This document shows positions 1 to 6,987 of a stretch of DNA of 7,914 nucleotides, in pieces. The notes below the pieces were generated by a model. The model saw only the letters and a program-made list of their open reading frames with translations, was not told the DNA's origin and did not search any database. The stretch covers positions 1 through 7,914 of the forward strand of contig CAYQFQ010000030.1 in NCBI GenBank assembly GCA_964416925.1. Reading direction: 5' to 3'. The first letter of the stretch is position 1. Every line of letters starts with the position of its first letter. The position numbers and the translations under genes are program-made. This DNA comes from CAYQFQ01 sp964416925 (GTDB lineage Bacteria; Patescibacteriota; Minisyncoccia; Phycocordibacterales; GWA1-40-21).

Positions 1-440
1 TTCTTTCGTTTAGTGAGTTTGGAAAAGGTGATTATGAAGCAATAGGGGAGAAATCTGGAGTTGCTGTGATTTCAGAGGAAAAATTGAAAAGTTCAATAGA
101 GACTGCTCGTGAAAATGCAGATTTAGTATTTGTAATGTTTCATTTTGGTACCGAATATCAGACAGAACCTAACAATTATCAAGAAAAATATGCAAGACTT
201 GCAGTCGATCTTGGTGCAGACCTCGTTGTTGGGACTCATCCTCATGTTGTTCAGTCACTTGAGAAATATAAGAATACTTACATAGCATATAGTTTGGGTA
301 ATTTCGTGTTTGATCAGTATTTCTCTGTTGAAACAATGACTGGAGGTCTGCTTGACGTAAAAATCTCTGATAAAAAAATTGATTCAGTATATTTGAGGAC
401 GATTAAACTTAATAAAGATTATCAACCAGAATTGATTTAA
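1..440 (+). CDS. CapA family protein (PGA_cap), 3' part only
   Basis: The reading frame is open from base 3 to the TAA at 438-440, so the gene enters from the left and its start is not visible. A GTG at 66 lies inside the frame and is not the true start, because codons before it (ending GVAV) continue the family pattern. What remains is the C-terminal part of the PGA_cap fold, which is related to calcineurin-like metallophosphoesterases. Visible motifs are MFHFGTEY, the counterpart of the family's HWGxEY; LGADLVVGTHPHVVQ, with the conserved GxHPH histidines; and IAYSLGNFVFDQ, a family signature. The histidines of HFG and HPH are the likely metal ligands. Relatives take part in poly-gamma-glutamate or capsule production and are usually exported or membrane-anchored; the substrate here is unknown. 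The family call is firm, but the N-terminus and any signal peptide or anchor lie outside the window. Confidence 0.9.
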   Translation, partial: LSFSEFGKGDYEAIGEKSGVAVISEEKLKSSIETARENADLVFVMFHFGTEYQTEPNNYQEKYARLAVDLGADLVVGTHPHVVQSLEKYKNTYIAYSLGNFVFDQYFSVETMTGGLLDVKISDKKIDSVYLRTIKLNKDYQPELI

Positions 441-448
441 TAATTATC

Positions 449-464
449 AACATCTAACGATGTT
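449..464 (+). terminator. Weak hairpin just after the CapA gene
   Basis: AACATC and GATGTT form a perfect 6-bp stem around a TAAC loop, starting 9 bases after the CapA stop codon and followed by an interrupted T-rich stretch (ATTTATTTA). Its place right after a stop suits a transcription end, but the stem is short and only one-third GC. It may act together with the stronger hairpin at 489-512, or be chance in AT-rich DNA. Confidence 0.35.
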
Positions 465-478
465 ATTTATTTAGTATT

Positions 479-487
479 TGATATAAT
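479..487 (+). promoter_or_regulatory. Extended -10 promoter for the giant surface enzyme
   Basis: TGATATAAT is a perfect extended -10 element (TGn plus TATAAT at 482-487). No TTGACA-like hexamer lies 16-18 bp upstream, as is usual when the TG extension is present. Transcription would begin near 494 and leave a leader of about 57 nt before the ATG at 551. The same TGnTATAmT pattern precedes three other genes in this window. Confidence 0.55.
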
Positions 488-488
488 T

Positions 489-512
489 TAGCCCAGTAGT
501 CAGTCTGGGCTA
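489..512 (+). terminator. Hairpin in the gap, overlapping the promoter region
   Basis: TAGCCCAG at 489-496 and CTGGGCTA at 505-512 form a perfect 8-bp GC-rich stem around an 8-nt loop, followed by ATTT and more AT-rich sequence. It is a reasonable rho-independent terminator for the CapA gene, though the T-run is weak. It starts one base after the -10 element at 479-487. A transcript begun near 494 would lack part of the left arm, so the hairpin could stop incoming transcription without blocking the new transcript. Confidence 0.5.
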
Positions 513-550
513 TTTAGCTATATTTATTATTAATATTTATTAAGCCAAAT

Positions 551-3500
551 ATGAAGAATCTATTTTTATTTTTAGGTGTCATTGTCAGCACTTTTGTTTT
601 TGTATTGTCTGTTAATGTTTCGATCACCCAAGCTCTTATCTACGGTGTAAACGAACATCAATTGACTGATGCTGACGTAACTTCGATTAAGGATCTTGGT
701 GCCTCAATGATAAGAATAGGTTTTCCATGGGAAAAAGTTGAAAAGACAAAAGGCACATTTACTTTTGGAAAAGCAGATCTTTTCGACGAAGCAGTAAATA
801 AAGCAAAAGCAAATAATATAGAAATACTTGGAATACTTTCGTATACCACACCTTGGGCATCTTCAGATCCATCTGGCACACAAGACAAGATGTACCCCCC
901 AAAGGATTATCAAGACTATTTTAACTACGTAGGTAAAGTCGTTGAAAGATACCCAGATGTAAAATATTGGGAGGTATGGAATGAGCCAAACATAAACACT
1001 TTTTGGAAACCAACACCTAGCGCCACGGATTATGTCAGGCTTCTTAAAGGTGCCTATGCGGTAATTAAGCAGAAAAATCCAAATGCTAAAGTCGTATTGG
1101 CTGGAATGGCAGGGACAGACACTGCCTTCTTGAAGAAAATTTATGATGCGGGTGGTAAAAATTATTTTGATATTTTAGCAGTGCATCCTTATAGAGACGC
1201 CCCTCCAAATGAAGTCAGTCCTTGGTCCTCAAAGACTCTTGAAGTTGAACTAAATGATTTGAAAAATCTGATGGGTAACAATGGTGATTCATCAAAAAAG
1301 ATATGGCTTACTGAAATGGGTTATTCCACAATGAATGGAGATAACTGGAAATACATTGTTTCTGAAACAAAACAAGCAGAGTATCTAAAAAGCTTTTATA
1401 ATATAATAAAAAAATATACACAAATTGATGCTGTCTTCTGGTTTGAATTACGAGATCCGTGTGTTGCTGGTTCTTGCGCGTCGTGGGAGCAGGGTGGAAT
1501 GGGGCTTTTGAATTTTGATTATTCCCCTAAGAAAGCATTTACCACCTTGAAAGAAATTATTAATCCAACAGATAATGCTGCACTTCCTGTTTGTAGTGAA
1601 CAGAACTGGACATTTACTTTGTCTCCAGTCACTTGTTCGGGTGTGACTCAGCAAACTAAAACATGGACTAAGATTGGACAATGTACGGGAAAAGACGGAG
1701 TTACCCATCCTGCAAGTGAAATAGTAATGTGTAATCCAGCTCAGAATGTCTCTGTTAAGGTTATGCCACTTGGTGATTCTATTACTCAAGGTATTTCTGG
1801 GGGGTATCGTACGAAATTGTGGAATTTGATAACCGGTCAAGGAGAGCGAGTAGATTTTGTAGGATCGCAATTTAATGGTCCAGCATCACTTACAGACAAA
1901 GATCATGAGGGTCACCCTGGAGAAAAAATTAGTTTTATTGATAGTAATATTAATGGTTGGTTAAACTCTTACAATCCAGATATTATCCTTTTGATGATTG
2001 GAACAAATGATGTTCTTACAAGAGAAAATTTAAGTGGTATTCCAAATAAGTTGAGCAGTTTGATTGATAAAATCACTAATGCAAGGCCAAATACAAAAGT
2101 TTTTGTTTCTTCGATTGTACCCTCAACTTTAGTAGATGCAAATACTAACACCGAACAAAACATAATAAACTTTAATGCATCAATTCCTGGAATTGTTTCA
2201 GCAAAAGCTTCTCAAGGTAAAAAGGTTTATTTTGTAAATATGCATGACAGTCTTAATGCTAGTCATATATCTCCGGACGGTGTCCACCCAAATCAAACTG
2301 GATATGACAAGATGGCAGAAGTTTGGTTCGATGCGATAAAGGGAAATGTTTCGGGGCAAAATAATTCAGGTGTTTTTGTATTTACCAAAAATCTTACACT
2401 GGGTTCTGACAATGAAGAGGTAAGACAACTTCAAATATTGTTAAACTCTGACCCAGACACTGCAATTGTCGCGTCTGGCCCAAGGGGAAATGGAACAACA
2501 GGTAAGGAAGTTACATACTTTGGAAATGCCACAAAAGAAGCAGTTCAAAAGTTTCAGAGAAAATATGGTATTTTACCTGTTAACGGATTCGTCAGAACAC
2601 TAACCAGGGAGAAACTAAATTTATTATTACTCGGTGGAACTATTGTAACTCCTCCAAATAATACTAATACAGCGGTACTACCACCGGAACAGCGTCCAAA
2701 TAATACTCCTATTCCTCCTGAAAATACAGGTGTATTACCTCCAGAGCAACTCCCAAATAATGGTCCTGTCGTTCCGGAAGTGTTTAGTTATATCTTTACA
2801 AAAAACTTAACATTGGGATCTGAAAATGAAGATGTAAGACAACTACAAATAATATTAAATTCTGACATAGAGACTGCTGTTGTAGCTATCGGTCCAAAAG
2901 GTAATGGAACAAAAGGTAAAGAAGTCACATATTTTGGCGTCGCCACTGAGAGCGCGGTTTCAAAATTCCAAAAAAAGTATGGAATTACTCCTGCTGGTGG
3001 TTTTGTCGGACCAACCACAAGGAACGTCTTAAATTCATTTACGAAGAAAGACTCATTTAATATAACTGAATCAAATAAAATTGATTTGAGAGTTGATGGT
3101 GATGGAACCGGTGATGGTAGAACGACGATCTTTGATACATCAACTGGTGTTAAAAAGAATTTTACAGTTTCGTGGCTTGCTTCTGGCTCTCTCTCGGGGT
3201 GTAAGGGGTTGTCAAATTCTGCAGTCTCGAATTGGAATGGTGATAAAAAAACTCTGACTGGAACTGAGACTATAGAAGTTGGAAATATAAATGCAACGAC
3301 GACTATATCTCTAGTTTGTAGTAGTGTGACTGGTGAAGTAACTGCCCAGGTAAAAATAGACAGAACCCCAGCGTTTCTTTTGAGGGCGGGGCCACCAAGT
3401 GGAATAGTTTCTGTAAACTTTACTATTAATGACAGTGAAAACTATCTAGGTACATCTACGATGCATTTCTTGAAATGGAATACTTCAAACGCAGTTTCAT

Positions 3501-5170
3501 GTATTGCTTCATCTACACCAAAAATAAACACATGGAACAATAATTCAAAATACACTAGCGGTATTGAGTTTGTTCAGTTTCCCGTCGGCACGACGACCAT
3601 TTCTTTGAAGTGTAATAATACCCAAGGTGCTATGGCAGAGAAAACAATAAAAGCTGAAGTTAATTCGTCAACCTATGTGGCTCCTCCACTAGTTAATAAC
3701 GGTGAAGATAAGATAAAAATAAAATCTCCTGTTGCCGGGGCAAATATAGAAAGAAATGAATGGACTCCAATCAATTTCGTTGTTAAATCTGGTTTTTCAA
3801 CCGCCACAAGGATAAATGCAAGGCTTATCGGTCCAATAGGTGGAGTACAAAATGATTTGTACCTCGGACAATTTAGCACTGATTTAAATGGTATACCTTT
3901 TAATTGTGCGATGGCACAAGCAGATGCAGATAGGATGATGCTCTGTGATGCAACTGGTTTGAAATTTAGAGCGTTGGCTGGAACAGCACTTGGTAGATAT
4001 CAGATTAAATTTAACAATGCCCAGGCAAATGTAAACCATATTGAAGAATCCTGGATTGGGCCAGTGTTTAACTTGGTGAAGAATGATGTTGTAACAGGTA
4101 CTCCTTCAATTACTGTTATCTCACCAAATGGGGGAGAACAGTGGACGAGCGGGCAGAGCCAAACTATCAGGTGGACATATTCTAATCTCGTTGGTTACGT
4201 TGCGGTTTCTCTCCGTTATCAGGATGGTGGATATTGTAATTTAGCAAAAGTTCCAGTGTCTGGTGTGTCGTACACTTTTACTCCAACAATTGGACAGTTT
4301 TGTACTATCAACCCAAGCAGACAATTAATTAGTGGGTCTTATCGCGTTGCCCTTAGTGCATCAAACAATGAAAATATAAATTTTGAAGGTGATTCTGGGA
4401 TAAATGACGAATCCAACACTACATTCAGTATTGTAGCTCCAGATAGCCAGACTCAAACTTGTACCTCGTTTACATACACCCCATGGTCTGATTGTGTAAA
4501 CGGGCAACAGACAAGAGAAAAAGCAACAAAGACCCCTACTGGTTGTACAGGTGGTGGCCCAGTTCTAACTCAAAGTTGTACTATGACTCCGGCTACTTGC
4601 ACATCATTTACATATACACCTTGGTCAGATTGTGTAAACGGGCAACAGACAAGAGAAAAAGCAACAAAGACCCCTACTGGTTGTACGGGTGGGGGGCCAG
4701 TTCTGACACAAAGCTGTACAGTGCCGGCTGCAAATTCTCTCAGAATTGTTACTCCAGTATCAGGTATAAGTATAGCCAAAAAAGCTGTTACAGATTTTAA
4801 ATTTAAGATATTGTCAGGTTTTGCGCCTTCTCAGAGTATGAGGATGTGGTTAATCAAAGATAGTGGAGAGAGGTTAGATCTTGGAACATTTAGACTTGGT
4901 GCTTTGATTGGTGAATGTATAGCAAATCCTAACTTTGCTTCATTTACTTGTGATGGCTCAAGTATAATCAAGGTTAAATTGTTGGCAGGAGTAGAGGTAG
5001 GAACCTACAAACTTAAGGTTAATAATTTAACTAAGACTGATGAATCTTGGGAAGTAAATCCAATATATATCACTCCTTCGGCTGCAAATGCTAGTGTATC
5101 AGAAGGTAACACAGCAACAGTCTCTGATACCGGAATCTGGAATTCGATAAAGAATCTTTTTAAAAGATAG
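551..5170 (+). CDS. Secreted multidomain glycoside hydrolase / SGNH esterase with peptidoglycan-binding-like modules
   Basis: This is a 1539-residue exported protein. Residues 1-28 form a signal peptide (MKN, long hydrophobic core, likely cut after TQA). Residues 30-340 resemble clan A glycoside hydrolases (GH39/GH5-like TIM barrel): WEVWNEPN gives the acid/base Glu145 and WLTEMG the nucleophile Glu255. Residues 348-394 form a four-Cys module. Residues 402-600 are an SGNH/GDSL hydrolase closest to CE3 acetylxylan esterases: GDSIT (Ser410), HEGHPG, GTND (Asn486), DGVHPN (Asp576, His579). Two peptidoglycan-binding-like modules (608-692, 747-830) flank a Pro/Asn-rich linker. After these come two Ig-like modules (about 836-1037), a beta module (1053-1180), a SPNGGEQW module (1185-1296), two thrombospondin-like modules (1303-1393) and a second copy of the beta module (1395-1507). 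The tail ends in a basic WNSIKNLFKR. There is no LPXTG motif or C-terminal membrane span. The ATG at 551 is chosen because the signal peptide begins there; no Shine-Dalgarno sequence precedes it. Removal of glycan backbone and acetyl groups by one surface protein is inferred; the substrate is unknown. Confidence 0.88.
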   Translation: MKNLFLFLGVIVSTFVFVLSVNVSITQALIYGVNEHQLTDADVTSIKDLGASMIRIGFPWEKVEKTKGTFTFGKADLFDEAVNKAKANNIEILGILSYTTPWASSDPSGTQDKMYPPKDYQDYFNYVGKVVERYPDVKYWEVWNEPNINTFWKPTPSATDYVRLLKGAYAVIKQKNPNAKVVLAGMAGTDTAFLKKIYDAGGKNYFDILAVHPYRDAPPNEVSPWSSKTLEVELNDLKNLMGNNGDSSKKIWLTEMGYSTMNGDNWKYIVSETKQAEYLKSFYNIIKKYTQIDAVFWFELRDPCVAGSCASWEQGGMGLLNFDYSPKKAFTTLKEIINPTDNAALPVCSEQNWTFTLSPVTCSGVTQQTKTWTKIGQCTGKDGVTHPASEIVMCNPAQNVSVKVMPLGDSITQGISGGYRTKLWNLITGQGERVDFVGSQFNGPASLTDKDHEGHPGEKISFIDSNINGWLNSYNPDIILLMIGTNDVLTRENLSGIPNKLSSLIDKITNARPNTKVFVSSIVPSTLVDANTNTEQNIINFNASIPGIVSAKASQGKKVYFVNMHDSLNASHISPDGVHPNQTGYDKMAEVWFDAIKGNVSGQNNSGVFVFTKNLTLGSDNEEVRQLQILLNSDPDTAIVASGPRGNGTTGKEVTYFGNATKEAVQKFQRKYGILPVNGFVRTLTREKLNLLLLGGTIVTPPNNTNTAVLPPEQRPNNTPIPPENTGVLPPEQLPNNGPVVPEVFSYIFTKNLTLGSENEDVRQLQIILNSDIETAVVAIGPKGNGTKGKEVTYFGVATESAVSKFQKKYGITPAGGFVGPTTRNVLNSFTKKDSFNITESNKIDLRVDGDGTGDGRTTIFDTSTGVKKNFTVSWLASGSLSGCKGLSNSAVSNWNGDKKTLTGTETIEVGNINATTTISLVCSSVTGEVTAQVKIDRTPAFLLRAGPPSGIVSVNFTINDSENYLGTSTMHFLKWNTSNAVSCIASSTPKINTWNNNSKYTSGIEFVQFPVGTTTISLKCNNTQGAMAEKTIKAEVNSSTYVAPPLVNNGEDKIKIKSPVAGANIERNEWTPINFVVKSGFSTATRINARLIGPIGGVQNDLYLGQFSTDLNGIPFNCAMAQADADRMMLCDATGLKFRALAGTALGRYQIKFNNAQANVNHIEESWIGPVFNLVKNDVVTGTPSITVISPNGGEQWTSGQSQTIRWTYSNLVGYVAVSLRYQDGGYCNLAKVPVSGVSYTFTPTIGQFCTINPSRQLISGSYRVALSASNNENINFEGDSGINDESNTTFSIVAPDSQTQTCTSFTYTPWSDCVNGQQTREKATKTPTGCTGGGPVLTQSCTMTPATCTSFTYTPWSDCVNGQQTREKATKTPTGCTGGGPVLTQSCTVPAANSLRIVTPVSGISIAKKAVTDFKFKILSGFAPSQSMRMWLIKDSGERLDLGTFRLGALIGECIANPNFASFTCDGSSIIKVKLLAGVEVGTYKLKVNNLTKTDESWEVNPIYITPSAANASVSEGNTATVSDTGIWNSIKNLFKR
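2372..3040 (+). repeat. Two peptidoglycan-binding-like modules separated by a linker
   Basis: Unit 1 covers 2372-2626 (residues 608-692) and unit 2 covers 2789-3040 (747-830). Both share FTKNLTLGS, then N-E-x-V-R-Q-L-Q, a glycine-rich insert (SGPRGNG / IGPKGNG), GKEVTYFG, then AV.KFQ.KYGI and a closing GFV. The L-Q, yFG and AV.kFQ positions match the three-helix PG_binding_1 fold, and the G-rich insert is typical of the version I associate with Patescibacteria. The copies differ at many third codon positions, so the duplication is old. Confidence 0.8.
2672..2779 (+). repeat. Pro/Asn-rich linker repeat (19 + 17 residues)
   Basis: Between the two peptidoglycan-binding-like modules, residues 708-726 and 727-743 repeat the pattern (A/G)VLPPEQxPNNxP followed by P-E. 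The sequence has the composition of an extended, flexible spacer and holds no catalytic motif. The unit is 57 nt long; the DNA copies have diverged. Confidence 0.7.
4457..4729 (+). repeat. Tandem thrombospondin type 1-like repeat, 138-nt period
   Basis: Two adjacent units begin at 4457 and 4595. Each encodes C-x7-W-x2-C-VNGQQTR, then C and C (Cys1304/1315/1332/1343 and the same set +46), with Trp1312/1358, the spacing of a thrombospondin type 1-like module. A more distant third copy sits at residues 348-394 (four Cys, QQTKTW). The bases at 4490-4548 and 4628-4686 are identical over 59 nt, while the flanks differ at silent positions. The second unit lacks one codon near its end. Confidence 0.85.
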
Positions 5171-5176
5171 ATGAAT

Positions 5177-5215
5177 AAAAAAGCCCCGTCCGCCTAAGTC
5201 GGACGGGGCTTTTTT
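5177..5215 (+). terminator. Strong intrinsic terminator after the giant surface enzyme gene
   Basis: The left arm at 5177-5192 (six A, then GCCCCGTCCG) pairs perfectly with 5200-5215 (CGGACGGGGC, then T) across a 7-nt loop. This gives 16 bp, ten of them in a block with nine GC pairs, and the right arm runs into seven T. The stem starts six bases after the stop codon at 5168-5170. The A-run on the left means it could also terminate transcription on the opposite strand. Confidence 0.95.
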
Positions 5216-5224
5216 TATTCTTTC

Positions 5225-5233
5225 TGATATAAT
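5225..5233 (+). promoter_or_regulatory. Extended -10 promoter of recJ (leaderless start)
   Basis: TGATATAAT is a perfect extended -10 element ten bases after the preceding terminator stem. The place for a -35 box is taken by the terminator itself and shows no TTGACA-like sequence. The normal distance of 7 nt from the last T of the -10 puts +1 at 5240-5241, on or one base before the A of the recJ ATG, so the mRNA would have essentially no leader. Confidence 0.7.
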
Positions 5234-5240
5234 CAGACTT

Positions 5241-6956
5241 ATGTTAAAAGTTGTGGTAAAAAAAGAAATTCCAGACTCTGCAAAAGCAGAGCTTTCTTTT
5301 TATCCAGAGTTAACCCAACATCTTTTGTATCACAGAAAAATAGACACAAAAGAAAAAGCTCTGAAATTCCTAAATCCTGTTTATGAAGACAATTCTGATC
5401 CGTTTCTAATGAAAGATATGGATAAAGCTGTACATAGAATTCTTGATGCTATAGAACAAGATCAAAAAATTGTAATTTTTAGTGACTATGATGCCGACGG
5501 TATTCCTGGGGCTGTTATTTTGCATGACTTTTTTAAAAAAATAAATTATAACAATTTTGCAAACTATATTCCTCATAGAGTCCTTGATGGTTTTGGGTTA
5601 AATGAAGATTCAATAAATGAATTTTTTGATATTGGGGCAAAACTTATTATAACGGTAGATTGTGGTATTACAGATATAAAGGAAGTTGAAAAAGCGAACT
5701 ATTTTGGTATGGATGTTATTATTACAGACCATCATTTACCGAAAGAAGTTCTCCCTAAAGCCTTCGCTATACTTGACCCAAAATTAGAAGAATCAAAATA
5801 CACAGGAAGTAACCTTTGTGGTGCTGGTGTGGCTTTTAAGCTCGTTCAGGGACTCATCAAGGAGTCTTCAGGCCTTTACAAGATCCCAGATGGCTGGGAA
5901 AAGTGGCTTTTAGACATGGTGGGTATTGCTACTATTTCGGACATGGTTTCACTTACCGGTGAGAATAGAATACTTTCTTCATATGGTATGAAGGTTTTGA
6001 GAAAGACTCCAAGACCGGGAATTATACAGCTTTTAAATTTACTCAAAATCAATAAACAATATCTAACAGAAGATGATTTGAGTTTTATGATAACGCCGAG
6101 AATTAATGCAGCATCTCGAATGGGTGAACCTGAAGATGCATTTCTTTTACTTTCTACAAAAGATGATGGAGAAGCCACTGCAATGGCAATGCACTTAGAC
6201 AATATAAATTCTGAGAGAAAAGTTCTAGTTGCGACCATGGTCAAAGAAATAAAAAAGAAATTATTCTCACATACCGACAATGGAAAGAAAAAAGTTTTGG
6301 TAATTGGTAATCCAGACTGGAAACCATCACTGCTTGGTCTTGTTGCTACTGCACTTTTGGAAGACCACAATGGTCCTGTATTTTTGTGGGGGAGAGAAGA
6401 GGGCACATGTCTAAAGGGTTCCTGTCGTTCTGATGGTAAGGTAGATATTTTTGAACTCATGAAAGAGGCAGGAGATATGTTTGATGAATATGGTGGGCAC
6501 TCAATGTCTGGTGGTTTTTCATTATCTTTAGATAAGGTAGATACAATCTCAGATGCTCTTGAGAAAGCCTATGAAAAGTTAGCGTCAAAATCACAGGAAA
6601 GTAAGGAAACGGAAGTAGATAGAAAGTTGTCTTTGGATGACGTAAATGAAAAAAGTTTTACTGAGATTGACCAAATGGCTCCTTTTGGAGTAGATAATCC
6701 AAAACCACTTTTCTTGTTTGAAAAAGTTGAAGTTGAAGAGGTAAAAATATTCGGCAAGACCAAAAATCACTTAGAGCTTACATTTAAGAATAAAAAAGGT
6801 CAGAAAATTTCAGCAATTGGATTCTTCTGTCTTCCGGACACTTGGGGTAGGGAAATAAAAGCAAAAGATAAGATAGATATGGTAGCAAATATTGAGAAAT
6901 CGTATTTCAAGAATAGAGGGGAAATAAGATTGAGGATTGTAGATATAACTTGCTGA
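5241..6956 (+). CDS. recJ: Single-stranded-DNA-specific exonuclease RecJ
   Basis: RecJ is a 5'-to-3' single-strand DNA exonuclease acting in recombination repair, mismatch repair and rescue of stalled forks. The 571-residue length is normal (E. coli RecJ is 577). The DHH phosphoesterase motifs are present in order: SDYDADG at 81-87 (metal ligands Asp84 and Asp86), TVDCG at 138-142, ITDHH ending at 165, and GSNLCGAGVAFKL. The DHHA1 part carries GGHSMSGG at 418-425, and the C-terminal OB-type domain starts near 465 (APFGxxNPxPLF, with Pro481-Gly483). All core catalytic residues seem intact, so the enzyme should be active with Mn2+ or Mg2+. The ATG at 5241 is chosen because the N-terminus matches the family and the next Met is too far in. 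It has its own -10 element, follows a terminator and has no Shine-Dalgarno sequence. It is transcribed alone, or with the HNH gene by read-through. Confidence 0.96.
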   Translation: MLKVVVKKEIPDSAKAELSFYPELTQHLLYHRKIDTKEKALKFLNPVYEDNSDPFLMKDMDKAVHRILDAIEQDQKIVIFSDYDADGIPGAVILHDFFKKINYNNFANYIPHRVLDGFGLNEDSINEFFDIGAKLIITVDCGITDIKEVEKANYFGMDVIITDHHLPKEVLPKAFAILDPKLEESKYTGSNLCGAGVAFKLVQGLIKESSGLYKIPDGWEKWLLDMVGIATISDMVSLTGENRILSSYGMKVLRKTPRPGIIQLLNLLKINKQYLTEDDLSFMITPRINAASRMGEPEDAFLLLSTKDDGEATAMAMHLDNINSERKVLVATMVKEIKKKLFSHTDNGKKKVLVIGNPDWKPSLLGLVATALLEDHNGPVFLWGREEGTCLKGSCRSDGKVDIFELMKEAGDMFDEYGGHSMSGGFSLSLDKVDTISDALEKAYEKLASKSQESKETEVDRKLSLDDVNEKSFTEIDQMAPFGVDNPKPLFLFEKVEVEEVKIFGKTKNHLELTFKNKKGQKISAIGFFCLPDTWGREIKAKDKIDMVANIEKSYFKNRGEIRLRIVDITC

Positions 6957-6972
6957 AAATAAATTGGTTCTG

Positions 6973-6981
6973 TGGTATACT
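6973..6981 (+). promoter_or_regulatory. Extended -10 promoter of the HNH/tRNA-Ser unit (leaderless start)
   Basis: TGGTATACT fits TGnTATAmT and lies in the 31-base gap after recJ. No -35-like hexamer sits at normal spacing. Seven bases after the last T is exactly 6988, the A of the HNH gene's ATG, so the transcript would start at the start codon. It would also carry the downstream tRNA-Ser. Confidence 0.65.
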
Positions 6982-6987
6982 GGATGA

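Noticed and set aside
449..512. A riboswitch or structured leader before the giant gene
   Set aside because: Only two simple hairpins are present, with no conserved aptamer-like pattern, and the predicted transcript starts inside the second one.
1448..1870. A 140-codon - strand open frame opposite the hydrolase/esterase junction
   Set aside because: It covers conserved catalytic sequence (GDSIT) of the + strand gene and shows no domain or promoter of its own.
2372..4732. A CRISPR-like or mobile repeat array
   Set aside because: All repeats here are in frame, encode protein modules and diverge at silent positions; there are no short palindromic repeats with unique spacers.
4492..4800. A 102-codon + strand open frame inside the giant gene
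   Set aside because: It is another reading frame of the tandem thrombospondin-like repeat, and its own repeat merely mirrors the DNA repeat. The main frame has domain support.
5876..6460. A 194-codon - strand open frame opposite recJ
   Set aside because: It lies wholly over the conserved recJ frame, shows no recognisable domain and is the kind of antisense shadow expected there.
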